From assembly GCA_029237695.1 (NCBI GenBank), contig CM055265.1:115790067-115854066 (forward strand): DNA of 64,000 nt, given 5' to 3'. A model generated the notes under the pieces. It worked only from the letters and a program-made list of their open reading frames with translations. It was not told the DNA's origin and made no database searches. Below, piece by piece: positions 33,536 through 44,229 of the stretch (position 1 is the stretch's first letter; each line of letters begins with the position of its first letter). The position numbers and the translations under genes were made by a program. The stretch comes from Conchocele bisecta (taxonomy: Eukaryota; Mollusca; Bivalvia; Lucinida; Thyasiridae).

Positions 33536-35523
33536 TGTCTGGATTTGCTGGCGATTACCCCGTTCTGCTCACTGTTGTGCTGCTCCTTATAATCTGCGGC
33601 GTACACATGGGTCATTCAGAAACAGTACTTCAACGACTAAATTATGGAGTCGTGTTCAAGGACGAAGGGAACATCAACCTTGGGAATGAATATTGGCTAC
33701 ACACCTTTCAACTGCCTATACCCAAGCGTCTGATGGTTCCGATGATTGGTGATTGTCACAAGGACAACAACACATGTCTGCTAATCGGACAAATGTTGAG
33801 TCAGATTAATATGTTTCGGAAGGAAACAGCATTACGACTGAACAATACAATAATATCCATTAAACGCTTTATCCCTGAGGCGAATATCAGAAAGTCCAGA
33901 AGCAAGCGAGCATTACTGTCATTTGTAGGTCAACTCTCACGTACTTTATTCGGCACAGCTACCGTTGATGATGTGGAAATGTTGGCACGACACATTAACC
34001 AACTGACACAAAAATCTTTCGACATAACTAAAGCTTTACAGCAACATGGAGCACATATGAGTTCATATATAGCAACTGCAAATAAACGGATGGACAACCT
34101 CATGAAAGGCATCAAAGACAATGAGCGTGCAATCTCATACGTTCATACCCAAATACAAAACACTGTACACAACTTGGAAAACACATTTGCACATATGAAT
34201 GGCCTATTACTCACGCAAATTGAACATTCAAATCACTTAAACCATGAACTTGAAGAACTGAAACTTGGTATTTTAGACCTTGTAAACGGTAAATTGTCAC
34301 CTCTCCTTATCCCTTCGTCTTTCATACAAAGCACCATCTATTATATCCAAACACTATTAGACACTAAATACAGTGGTTTTTACCTTTCACCCCGATCTAT
34401 ACAAGAAATTTACAACTGTCCTTTTATATACACACGAAACGGCAGCAACATGTACATCACACTTAAGATTCCAGTATCTTTCCACAAAGCACCTATGAAG
34501 CTGTATAGTATCATGTCCTTACCCGTCCCTATCAATAAAACGTCAGTCCATGCCACACAGTTACCAGATTTGCCACAATATTTAGTCATCAGTCGAGATG
34601 AACAATTCTACACTACCCTGTCCCAAACCGACGTGTCTAAATGTTCCGGAACAAAATCCCTATCCTGCAAATTTAATCGCGCCCTACTACCCGTTACTTC
34701 AGCATCCTGTGTTTTAGCACTTTATCAGGGGAATAAGGCTGAAGTGCATTCTATGTGTGATTTTCGGTTTGTCCATAATGCAATTAAACCTGAGATTGTT
34801 CAATTAACACCGTCATCTCTACTGCTTTATAGAATACCTATACTGTCAATGGAATGCGGCAAGACACAGAAAATGATAAAGGGATGTGATTTTTGCGTTA
34901 TACAACTTCCGTGCCTCTGCTCACTGACCACAACACATTTTTATTTTCATCCCCGTTTGACATCTTGCCACAAATCCAATAATATCACCATTTTACATCC
35001 ATTAAACCTAATATTATTGCAGACATTCTTTGATAAGCAAACAACCGAACACTTACTTGCGGATACAACTTTCACAAATCCAATAGAAGTCTCCGTACCT
35101 CAATTTAAACTGTACCAACACAATATGGACAATATTTTAGCAGACGACACCAAAAACCATTTAAGTTTAACAAAAATGGCGGAAAAGGCGAAAAATGATG
35201 AAGTAATTTTTAAATCTTTAACTGAACCTTTATTAGAAGGAATTATTCCTATACAAACAGCCTGGCCTGACCTGAATGGGATTTTAATTTTAGTAGCACT
35301 CAGTATTGCTTTTGTTTTTGGCGTTTTGGCCTTATGGACTTTTTGCAAAATTCGAACATTATCCACCGCCATTTTGGTATTGCAAAGTGCTCAAAATACA
35401 CATGGTTTGCCTACGCCTCCATCTTTTATTTACCAGCAAGTTCCCGATAGTATTGAAACCATGAAAACTAACATTTTTGATATTGAACTCGAGTGGAATC
35501 ATGTCACGCTCATTTTAACTTGA
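33536..35523 (+). CDS. env: F-type envelope glycoprotein, open reading frame
   Basis: The frame is open from 33490 (a TTG) to TGA 35521-35523, but the first ATG is only at 33607, so the natural start probably comes from a spliced upstream exon. A hydrophobic signal-like stretch lies at 33559-33600. A furin-type site RSKR is at 33898-33909, followed at once by a fusion-peptide-like segment with FVGQLSRTLFG, the layout of baculovirus F and errantivirus Env proteins. A helical region follows, then several Cys and N-glycosylation sequons, and a membrane anchor at 35278-35346 near the C-terminus. Such proteins mediate membrane fusion. This roughly 660-codon frame has no break, unlike gag-pol. Family assignment rests on architecture. 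Confidence 0.82.
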
Positions 35524-35942
35524 TAATCCTTCTTGGTCTCATTATCATCATCTTCCAACTTTTTCGACAACGCAACTCGCATAAACCATACATTTGCCTT
35601 GAGATTTCAACTGCTGAAAAATGCATGCTGCTTCCAATTATGAAATTGCCACTATGTCCAGCTCAATGTCAGATTCAGGTACCTAACAATATCACAAACA
35701 TGTTTGTATGCGGATCCTGGTACGCACCAATTCTCAGTGTATCATGGCCCGAATTTTATATTTCAAGTCCTTTGACTGATCACACAATTTTGGTACCTGA
35801 ATCTTTCAGAATTCCAATTACACGTGCAGGAACACTGAAAACTTTACTTCGTAAACCTTTCTCAGTTTACTTGCACGTTACTCATAATGGACTACTCATT
35901 CCTGTTCAAAGCCAAGTACAAGCCACCATTCCCATTTACTAG
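35487..35942 (+). CDS. Post-env open frame with hydrophobic segment
   Basis: Open from 35487 to TAG 35940-35942, overlapping the last codons of env in the -1 frame. There is no ATG near its start; the first in-frame Met is about 45 codons in. It begins with a strongly hydrophobic stretch (FNLIILLGLIIIIF) followed by about 120 residues with several Cys and an NIT sequon. It may be a C-terminal extension of Env reached by -1 frameshifting, a separately spliced protein, or the true Env end displaced by one indel. No homologous family is recognised. Confidence 0.5.
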   Translation, partial: TRVESCHAHFNLIILLGLIIIIFQLFRQRNSHKPYICLEISTAEKCMLLPIMKLPLCPAQCQIQVPNNITNMFVCGSWYAPILSVSWPEFYISSPLTDHTILVPESFRIPITRAGTLKTLLRKPFSVYLHVTHNGLLIPVQSQVQATIPIY

Positions 35943-36288
35943 ATATGCTGGATATTTATGACTAACCATGCTCGCTTACTTAGACAGTTGGTGTGTGATT
36001 GTGTGTCTGTTTGTTGTATATTGTATACAATTTCCCATTTGGGATTGCCTGTATAACATGTTCAATAGATAATATTGCCATGATAACTGAAGTTTCACAA
36101 ACTTCGTATTAGATAATTTTATGTCTATGCATGGTCAGAAGTCTAACGACATGATGTAGGTCTTGTACATTTATAAAGACATCATGCAACATTATTTACA
36201 CCAATTGTCGAATATAGAAACACAATATGATATTTGATTTGTATTTTCAGTCTAACTTTGGAGGTCCAAAGCTAGGCCGCACGAGGGA
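35943..36288 (+). other. 3' untranslated part and polypurine-like tract
   Basis: Non-coding. GCACGAGGGA ends right before the 3' LTR at 36289 and is the best candidate polypurine tract, though short and interrupted. Confidence 0.5.
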
Positions 36289-39200
36289 TATAAAATATGA
36301 GGGTAGGGTTTTTTATTGTGTTTCATGTATATATTAGATCATGTATGTATATTGTTGTATTTTAGCATGTATATTCCCATGCACACTCAATCAATCATCA
36401 AGGCTTTGAGATGAGAATTGTTTGTATGTATTTTCAGTTGAATAACTTTGAGGTTCATCATGTTCATTAGCTGATAAGATAAATCGTACGTCTGTACATG
36501 TACATACTGTTGAAGTATGACCATAACTGACATTCACGTACTGAACTGACTGTACATAGCGAATAATTTTACAAAAACATAATTTGTTACAACATTCTCG
36601 GATTTCATTTATTTTAACATTATTTTGAAGTATGTGTTGCATAAATGAAGGATTTATGACTATAACTTGGGAAAAATGGACACAAGACTCTATATTCACA
36701 TTTTTTAGATGGAAAATTATTAAAACACAAATTTCTTAATACAAGCTTGATTTTGGCATGTTTAATATCATTATTTTAGTTTCTTTGCATGGAAAACATA
36801 TATTTTCTTTATTTTATGAAAAAGTTTTAGAAATGGAAACGTGTTAAATCGTCCAAAATTAAATATTCTTTTCCAAGTTTTCCAAGTTCTACGCTATAAA
36901 ACTGACATTTGGCATTTCCGCGTCTATGTTACGTAAGTTAATCGTATTATGCACATAATCTGCGATGCCAGGTAATATGACATAATTTCGGACAACGATT
37001 ATCCCCTGTGAAGTAACAGCCATCATAAAATAAACCTGATTAGGCCTATACAGTACGATAAACATGATACGTGGCATCTGTCAACAGTACTTGAAACTAC
37101 AGGCTTCCATGATCACGAGACATTTTGTAAAACCGAATTTAATTTGCTAAGCTCACGTGATATTTTGTAAGGCGTGATTTAATTGGTTACGGAATAAAGT
37201 TCCCGTTAAGCTGTGATAATCGGAGGATATATATTTCGAACCCTGAAATTGGTCAGGTACATTCTGTATGCTGACCAATAAAGGTGATATTGAATCTAAC
37301 GAAGTATTCCTTCGGTTATTTCAGGTTAGTAGTTACTTTTACATTATATTGTCTGTATGTCTGTCTTGTATATTTTCAGAACAACGATCTTATTCATATT
37401 TTCTGTTTGTGCGACTATTTTACTAAAGCGAATCACTTCTTCAGTTGTTTACTAGTGGAGTAAATATTCTTAATATATTGGTAAATTAGTTTCATGTTTT
37501 AATTACTGAAAACACTATCTGTTAGCGATACACTCTCAGTAGATTTCAATACGTCCACAGTACCTTCAAACATTGGATGTGAAATACAGAGTTGTCGCTC
37601 CTAGATAGCTCTCTACGCGGAGAATTCAATATGTCAGCCGTACGCGCCAGCTGAATTTTGTACCATTTTAAACACATTTAAACGCATTATTGTGAGTATC
37701 TTTAGTATGATTGTTATGCCACAACATAAATTAGCTGTTAAAGTGTTGATCTCACCCCAAACTGGGCCTGATACGATTATTTTTATAATCATGATAATGT
37801 GATTTGTTTTGCTATTTTTGTCGCATGGGAATATCAGATCAGGATTATGTCCCCTGGTAGAAAATGTATCAATTTACAATATTACTTGTACATTTCATTG
37901 TTTTAACCACCTGTCTGTAAAACCAGTAATTCTGCGTCATAATTTACATGTGGGTATGTGTTCATCGGCACACTTTCACTACAAGTATGATTTAGAAAAT
38001 TAATTATTAAAGTATTTTGGTTAAAATATGTTGCAAACTAAATTGAACAAAGATTTATCTACACGACCAATATGACCGAAATTCAGTTATGGATTTCTTG
38101 TATAATAACCGTGCCATAGAACACATTTTCCATAGTAGGGGCCTACCAGCTCAGATATTAAGTTATTTTTAACATCATTTTATAAGTACGCATCATAAGT
38201 ATTTACCAGGCATTGGGTGTAATTATTGGTATATTCAGCTGTTATCATGTTTAATTGTTGTCTGACAATTAAACACATACACCAATATACTAAGTTACCA
38301 TCCAAGTTCGGTCAATGTGAACTTAAAGCTCAAATCCATGTAATTAAATATTTGTGCATTTAATTTATCAATATCAGTTGATATTATATTAGTGGCCACC
38401 TAGGTGAGGAACCACTAATTGTCTGTGTAATGGTAGTCTGCCACAAATTGTACATGTATGAAAGACATAAGATCGGTGTTGACATTTTGTTGAATATTAT
38501 CGTTTCCCAGGTACCTCTCTACTGTGAATAAGAATAACCGTTTGGAATGCACATAATTATATTACGTCATGTATTAATCAAATTATTTAGTCTGAAATAG
38601 ACCATTAAACAACAATTTATCATCATTGATCCCACATTGTAGACTGGTTAAGTACGGGATATTCCAACCCGTTGACCTTAGCTTTTGATAGGCTGTAAAA
38701 CACCAATAATCAATAGGTGTATCATGTATGAACAGATCTGGCTATTGGACGGTATCTATAATAAACAGACACCAGCTGATAAAAGGTACCTTACAACATA
38801 TGTGACCAGTGTAACCCCTGATCAGCCAGTGTGATAGTGCCGCCTCACCAGGGCCTACACTGTTCACTATTCCATAGGCATACATATCTTTGCATGTTCA
38901 TTTGAATGATGTACTCTTCGCAAATAATCAGTATGCACAGTTAGCAAGGAAAATGTACGGTTCTGGCCAGTCATTTTTGTTAGTGTTTGACATCTGTTCA
39001 CATATTGTTATTTCCCCGAGTACCTCTCAACTATTAGCATGATCAGTGTAAATAATCAAATGGTAGCACATGAGTTCAGAGCCATGTAATCAATGTCGCA
39101 TTATAAACGTATAGATAACCATTTCATACTAGTAGTGTATGTTCATTTAAACTTGCAACTGCCTAAATAATGCAACCCATTAGATTATGATATAAACAGT

Positions 39201-39847
39201 GTATATCCTGAGCAGACGCCTAAATATCAAGTCGACTCATCTGGATATACACTGTTTGCCAAATTGTGTTTTCTAGTATGTGGATTTTGTAAAAAGCAAA
39301 TACAAACCTAATAAGTCTATCTAATGATATTGTTGCTAACATTGCATATCCTCTTCTGGATATGTACTGCTCGCTATCATAGTAATGGTATTGAAATGGT
39401 TATGCATATACCGACGCAATATTGATGTTCCATAAACTGTATATTATTATGTCCATGAGATCATATTCACAATCTGTATGTAGCATCTTGTGACCCAAGT
39501 AACAAACAAAACATGTTGATTTAGTGTCATTGCATTTATATGCGGCTGTGGTTAAAACATGTATGTGTTAATGCCAGCTTATGACACTATCAGTATGAAC
39601 ACTAGCAGTAGACAAGATGATACATGCAAACTCATTTATTCATGACATATTGTGTTCTTGTATGCATTGTTTATAAGAAGTCAGTCAGGTACATTCTGTA
39701 TGCTGACCAATAAAGGTGATATTGAATCTAACGAAGTATTCCTTCGGTTATTTCAGAGAACACCAACATTGAGCCAAGCGAGTCCCCTATTCCCCCAATC
39801 ATCAAACCCAACAACAAGACCCCAAATAGAATAACCCACGTCATAAC
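36289..39847 (+). repeat. 3' LTR (about 3.56 kb)
   Basis: Begins TATAAAATATGAGGG and ends CCCACGTCATAAC, collinear with the 5' LTR. Differences are scattered single bases and short indels, for example at the start (GAGGGTAGGG against GAGTAGGG). Both 73-bp internal copies are present. Confidence 0.88.
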
Positions 39848-39852
39848 ACTAT
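39848..39852. repeat. Target site duplication ACTAT (right)
   Basis: Matches 23201-23205 and marks the right border of the element. Confidence 0.65.
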
Positions 39853-39857
39853 ACTAA

Positions 39858-40062
39858 GATATGCATAAGATGTGATGAATCAGTTTCGATAATATTAAAT
39901 TAAAGCAAAATTAAGAATGAGCCCTCTTTTTATTTAATGAAATTTGGTCTTATATTGATTTTATGGCGAAAAACATTTCTTGTTTTACTTTCGCATGCGC
40001 ACGAAATAGTTTTTGCATTCTTTACATGTCCGTAAAATTTGGGCAGGTTTCGTGAAACAGAC
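39858..40062. repeat. MITE family G, half copy
   Basis: Shares CGATAATATTAAATTAAAGC and GTCCGTAAAATTTGGGCAG with 47697-48266. The central palindrome is gone and the end reads TTTCGTGAAACAGACAGTA. Confidence 0.7.
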
Positions 40063-40263
40063 AGTAATTGAATGTATTTAATTATAAAAGTTGTGTCTCT
40101 AATTGAAACTAATTTCTGTAAGTGGCATGCCATTAAGAATTTCAAAAAAAAATGCTGTGTTGCACAAATTGTGCTTCCTCCTATGTTATTAATGGAAATG
40201 CAATTCCCAAACTGTCTGAGACATCATCTAAAACACAGTGCATTTAATTCACCCACTATTCCA

Positions 40264-40341
40264 GCGTTTTGGGCGTGAAAAATAATACTTACTTTGGAGT
40301 GGGCGACGTTGTTGTTGTTGTAACGACGTGATTATGCACCT
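40264..40341 (-). repeat. MITE family B terminal fragment
   Basis: ACTTACTTTGGAGTGGGCGA then GTTGTTGTTGTAAC and GATTATGCACCTTG: one end only, in reverse orientation. Confidence 0.8.
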
Positions 40342-40499
40342 TGGTTACAGCCCTTACCCGAGTAGTACAACAATACAGCCCCATTATCCGAATAACATCG
40401 TTTTAAGAGTGTAGTATATGTATTGGCAGAGTAGACAGGACTCCAGATAAGGAATTAGTAATTGAGTTTTGTCACTCCATCATTTCTGAAGCAATTGGG

Positions 40500-40760
40500 T
40501 ATTTAAACATTTTAATTGGGTAAAATAAAATCACACTACTGTTTACACATCAACAGACAGCACTTATTTAATAGTTTGCTTCGAAATGAAAACATGTCTT
40601 GGCATTTCATTAGAATTGTCTCCTGGGAGACAATTCTAATTAAATACCAAGATGTGTTTTCATGGAAAATAAGAAAAAATATGCTATATTTGTGGTCTGT
40701 TTATTGTTTTCTGCAGCATGATAAAGGTACCACAAAATTTGTATTGCTTTTCATGAGGCA
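40500..40760 (+). repeat. Interspersed repeat family O
   Basis: Second copy of the 10645-10800 repeat. It carries a TAGAATTGTCTCC palindrome near 40609-40641. Confidence 0.6.
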
Positions 40761-40779
40761 TTGACGTTGATACAACGTA

Positions 40780-41060
40780 CCACGGTCAATCGGATATTGA
40801 AAACTCTTTCGATGACTTTTCATTGGTTTTGTAACCCATTCCTTTCGGAATAAACCTTTACGGGTATGAAATTTATTAAATATTTTATTTCTATTTTTGT
40901 TATTTCTCAATGAAAGTATATGTTGTGACCACTCATTTGAACCGTCTCGACGAGACGGTTCACATGGTGGTCGCGGAATATACTTCTGAGCGCATAGAAG
41001 GAAACTATTTAGGATTTTCTGCAAACATAGCGGCTTATCCTTAGCATGAAAAGGGTTAAG
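40780..41060. mobile_element. MITE family R, TTAA-type
   Basis: GAAAGTATATGTTGTGACCA and CATTTGAACCGTCTCGACGA hairpin in the centre, right end CATGAAAAGGGTTAA near 41056. Related to 56630-56735 and 59108-59319. Confidence 0.65.
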
Positions 41061-41157
41061 CGAATTTATTCCGTTTTATAAAACGTTACCTGATAAACAG
41101 AGTACGCCGCGGGGCCAGTGTCTTTTGATAACGTCAGTCTCGGCTCGGTAACGGTAG

Positions 41158-41350
41158 GAAAATGTTCGTACGTTCAAAATTATGATAGTCTGTAAATTTC
41201 ACATTAACAATGTTTTCTTGAAAATAATTATTGGATTTACATTTATTGAGCACAGGTTATGTTTAATAAATGTAAATCCATCAATTGAAATTTCCAGATG
41301 ATCCTAAATTCGCACTTACGAACATCTTAGTCGTATGCAGTTTAGTGAAA
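41158..41350. mobile_element. MITE family A, left end damaged
   Basis: Carries the GGATTTACATTTATTGAGCA hairpin and the right end GTTTAGTGAAA. It stops 21 nt before the splice acceptor at 41371. Confidence 0.8.
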
Positions 41351-41371
41351 GGTGTTACTGGTGTGTTACAG

Positions 41372-41481
41372 AGAACACGCGGGACTACTGGACGTACCCG
41401 GGATCGCTGACCACGCCCCCGTTACTGGAGAGCGTCCAGTGGATACTGCTGAGAGAACCCGTGCAATTCTCCAAGAAACAG
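41372..41481 (+). CDS. Alpha-carbonic anhydrase, exon with Thr199 strand
   Basis: The acceptor GTGTGTTACAG ends at 41371 and the donor GTGCGG starts at 41482. Its first two bases complete the codon opened at 12863. It encodes [16 protein letters not shown], which includes Thr199 and Thr200 of the active site, and then a strand ending FSKKQ. In secreted family members a Cys usually follows TTPP. Here Leu is present, favouring a cytosolic-type enzyme without that disulfide (inference). The exon is squeezed between a family A MITE and a mariner-like palindrome that starts 22 nt after the donor. Confidence 0.94.
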
Positions 41482-41503
41482 GTGCGGTATTTTGTTCATT
41501 ATA

Positions 41504-41603
41504 CAGTGGGGTCAGCGTGTAAGTGCACACACGAACGAACACGACAGGTTGGTTCCAACCTGTCGTGTTCGTTCGTGTGTGCACTTACACGCTGACCCCA
41601 CTG
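41504..41603. mobile_element. 100-bp perfect palindrome, TA-flanked (mariner-like)
   Basis: CAGTGGGGTCAGCGTGTAAG at left and its complement at right, 49-bp arms around a TT centre, TA at 41502-41503 and 41604-41605. CAGT ends and TA duplication fit a Tc1/mariner-type MITE. Sister copies at 44893-44973 and 50882-50981. Confidence 0.9.
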
Positions 41604-41695
41604 TAGGTGGCCGACCACAATTGAGTTTTCCTATATGATACAAATCATGTGAGTTCGTACCCAAGGAGATGTGCGTCTTGTTCATGAAGCATATA

Positions 41696-42074
41696 CAAGG
41701 TGCATGATCACGTGGTTACAACAACAACGCCGCCCACTCCAAAGTAAGTATTATTTGATAGTTTCCTTAATACGCAACGGATTTTGATGAAATATGGCGC
41801 AGCAAACGCGTGTTCATGAGATGCATTTGGTGGTCCAGGGAGTTTGGCTCAGACTGAGACACGGAAATCGATTCTTCGCAAAGACAACAGAAGTTTGGGC
41901 GAACATACAGAGACCACCAAATGCAGCTTAACAAGACGCGTTTGATGCAACATATTTCATCAAAATCCGTTACGTAATAAGGACAATATTAAAGAATACG
42001 TACTTTCAATTGGATGGATTCTGGAAGTTTCAGTACTTGTTGTTGTTGTTAGTACCACGTGATCATACACCTTG
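41696..42074 (+). mobile_element. MITE family B with ATATA duplication
   Basis: Perfect flanks ATATA at 41691-41695 and 42075-42079. About 40 bp of one arm of the central hairpin is missing, leaving ACACGGAAATCGATTCTTCG only. Confidence 0.9.
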
Positions 42075-42079
42075 ATATA

Positions 42080-42770
42080 TATAGTTACAAAAGTAACGTC
42101 GAAAGTCGATGAAATGTCCATTGCAAACGTGGAATATAATTCCACTTTTGTTAGGAGAATTTTGTCAAATATCACAGTTTCTGTAAAATAAAATAGTTTT
42201 CAATAAAATTCGCACATCCTCTTAGGTACAAAAAGACACAGTTTTTCTCATATCAATTTGCCACAAACTTCGCTACTTTTAACCCGAAATTTCAGTCTGT
42301 AACGCAGGGCGACTTGTAAGTCGCCCTGCGTTACAGACAGAAATTTCGGGTTAGGCTAATCTCTGATACTTTTTAGTACGGATGTTGTGGAAACATATAT
42401 ATATTTACAAAAGTTACGATATTTCCGTAAGTAACGTTGAAAGTTGATGAAATTTCCATTGCAAACGTGGACTAGAATTCCATTTTCGTTTTGAAAATGT
42501 TGTCAACTTTAAACATCATTTACAGAAACTATCACAGTTTCTGTAAAATAAAATAGTTTTCATGAAAAATCGCCAACTTCTAAGATACAAAATGATACGG
42601 TATGTCGCATATAAATTAACCATTTTCCACAAACTTGGCTACTCTTAACCCGAAATTTCTGTAGGTAACGCAGGGCGACTTGTAAGAACTTGTAGCCCAA
42701 GACCATTGTACGTATATGCAATAAACTATTTTTAAACTAAACAGAAATTTCGGGTTATGCTAGTCTCTGC
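42080..42770 (+). repeat. Tandem pair of ~330-bp repeats
   Basis: Two diverged copies (42080-42365 and about 42395-42770) share GAAATTTCCATTGCAAACGT, CACAGTTTCTGTAAAATAAA and AACCCGAAATTTC. The first contains a perfect hairpin on GTAACGCAGGGCGACTTG at about 42293-42352. Confidence 0.75.
42686..42741 (+). mobile_element. 3' tail of the LINE family, solo insertion
   Basis: AACTTGTAGCCCAAGACCAT...TATGCAATAAACTATTTTTAAACTAAA matches 22617-22671. It lies in the middle of the second copy of the hairpin described for 42293-42352 and has replaced one arm. Confidence 0.85.
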
Positions 42771-43073
42771 TACTCTCCTTGTTGTGGGACATATTTGTTC
42801 AATAACCTGCACCCATCCTGCTTTAGATATGCACTAATTAAAATATGTTTTATTATTTTCCATGCATATAAATTCAACTTCGTGTAACCACCCTGGTGGT
42901 GGCCTGAAATGGTATTGATTGGAAAAGAAACTGCGTCACGTGACAAATAATGTACAAACAATGGAAACGCAGTTGGCATTATGCCAAGTGGATTCTCTAG
43001 TAACACACCGTTCATATTGGCATATCTCAAGAACTGTACATGATAATTCAGTTTATGAGGTAACTAGCTTTGT

Positions 43074-43998
43074 ATAGGTTAGAAGACACCAAATGGTGCG
43101 AGATCGCCCAAGTAGTCCGGTATAAAAAAAATAGTGCGGGTGTTTTGAGGTCACAGACACCGTTTGCTTGTAAATCTTGATCCATTACTACCCAGTTTCA
43201 CTTGAGGAACATTTTGGGGTGCCTTTAACACCAGTTTTCAGCATATTTGTAACATTTAAAAGAAAACACTGAACCTGTTGGTCACTTGATGTAAACGGAG
43301 TTTCCATGGCCAAAAAAGGTTGGATTTTTCTTTCTTAGGAGTAAGTGAACCTATTGTTTAGTTCATGCAGAACCAGCCCCGTGCAGGCACCGGGGCGGGA
43401 TCAACTGATCCTGAGAATACTGCTGCAGTAGCCATTGCTTGTCGTAAAAGGCGACTAAACTGGCTTAACGATTGGGTTCATACTTTCCGGAACCCACTAT
43501 ACCGGATTTGGCCCTCGTGTACATTTTTGGCTTTCTTGTATGTGAGAGTTGAGTCGGGCTATGCCCCATATATAAAAGTAAGATTAGCGCTAATCTTATT
43601 ACTTTTAGGGGATGGGATAAATGATGCTGGTGTGGCGAGGGCCTGGCACCAGATCAGGTTGTTCTAATTTCAGGACTGAATATATATTTTGATTGTAAAT
43701 ATTGAGTTCTGAAGTTGGGATTTACCCCCCTTGGACAGGTGGATATGGGACTCGACCCCGTTGACACGTCTGCGTGTAGACTCCCTGAGGCTTGTACCTC
43801 TATGTCAGAAAAGCGGACGTTAAACCCTATTCACTCACTCACTCACTCATGCAGAACCAGTACAGACTGGCTGCAGGTCATGTACAAGTGGGTCCCATAG
43901 CATCCATACGAATAGTGAAAGTAGGAGAGAATGGCCTTATTGGATGGCATTCGGTTAAATTATATAGTAAAACTATTTGGTGGTGTCTAACCTATAGG
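43074..43998. mobile_element. Inverted-repeat element hosting a SINE
   Basis: TATAGGTTAGAAGACACCAA at left and ATTTGGTGGTGTCTAACCTA at right. Without the SINE it would be about 440 bp. Confidence 0.6.
43377..43846 (+). mobile_element. SINE with 14-bp target duplication
   Basis: TCATGCAGAACCAG occurs at 43363-43376 and 43847-43860. The body contains TTGTCGTAAAAGGCGACTAA and ends in GTTAAACCCTATTCACTCAC with ACTC repeats, a layout typical of molluscan SINEs. I do not see a clear pol III A box. Confidence 0.82.
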
Positions 43999-44035
43999 CC
44001 GAATACGTACTGACGGATAACATATTGCTGTATCA

Positions 44036-44225
44036 GGCACTGACCTGATACGAATATCCGGGTTGTAACAAATTTAGAACTGGCGTTTTATTAGCCGAAC
44101 AGCGTCACGTGACGTTACTGAATTACGTCAGTGGAATGGCGTCACGGGAACAATTCGCGTTCTATTCAATGACAACAACGTCATAATTGCTGATTATGTA
44201 GTCAAAAACGTTACCTGATAAATAG
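44036..44225. repeat. Repeat family L, inverted copy
   Basis: Reverse of 22690-22877: starts TGACCTGATACGAATATCCG and ends AACGTTACCTGATAAATAGA. Includes GTCACGTGACGTTA. Confidence 0.65.
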
Positions 44226-44229
44226 AATA

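Larger units (their letters stand above)
23206..39847 (+). mobile_element. Gypsy-type endogenous retrovirus-like element with env
   Basis: A 16.6-kb element in the same orientation as the surrounding gene: LTR (23206-26759), leader, gag with zinc knuckles, aspartic protease, RT, RNase H, integrase, GPY/F-like and chromodomain segment, F-type envelope, an extra frame, polypurine-like stretch and LTR (36289-39847). The order RT-RNase H-integrase and the motifs place it in Ty3/Gypsy (Metaviridae). It is flanked by ACTAT. Gag and pol are broken by many frameshifts, while env and the downstream frame are open. The two LTRs differ by scattered single-base changes, many of them indels, so insertion was not ancient unless assembly noise is large. 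Confidence 0.9.
12864..41371 (+). other. Giant carbonic anhydrase intron (28,508 bp)
   Basis: The interval runs from donor GTATAA to acceptor GTTACAG. The exons on either side are in matching phase (1 base plus 2 bases), and together they give the uninterrupted family sequence [14 protein letters not shown]. It contains two MITEs, a LINE ORF1 relic, a 2.5-kb satellite, a damaged LINE, a 16.6-kb retrovirus-like element and further MITEs. Confidence 0.85.
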
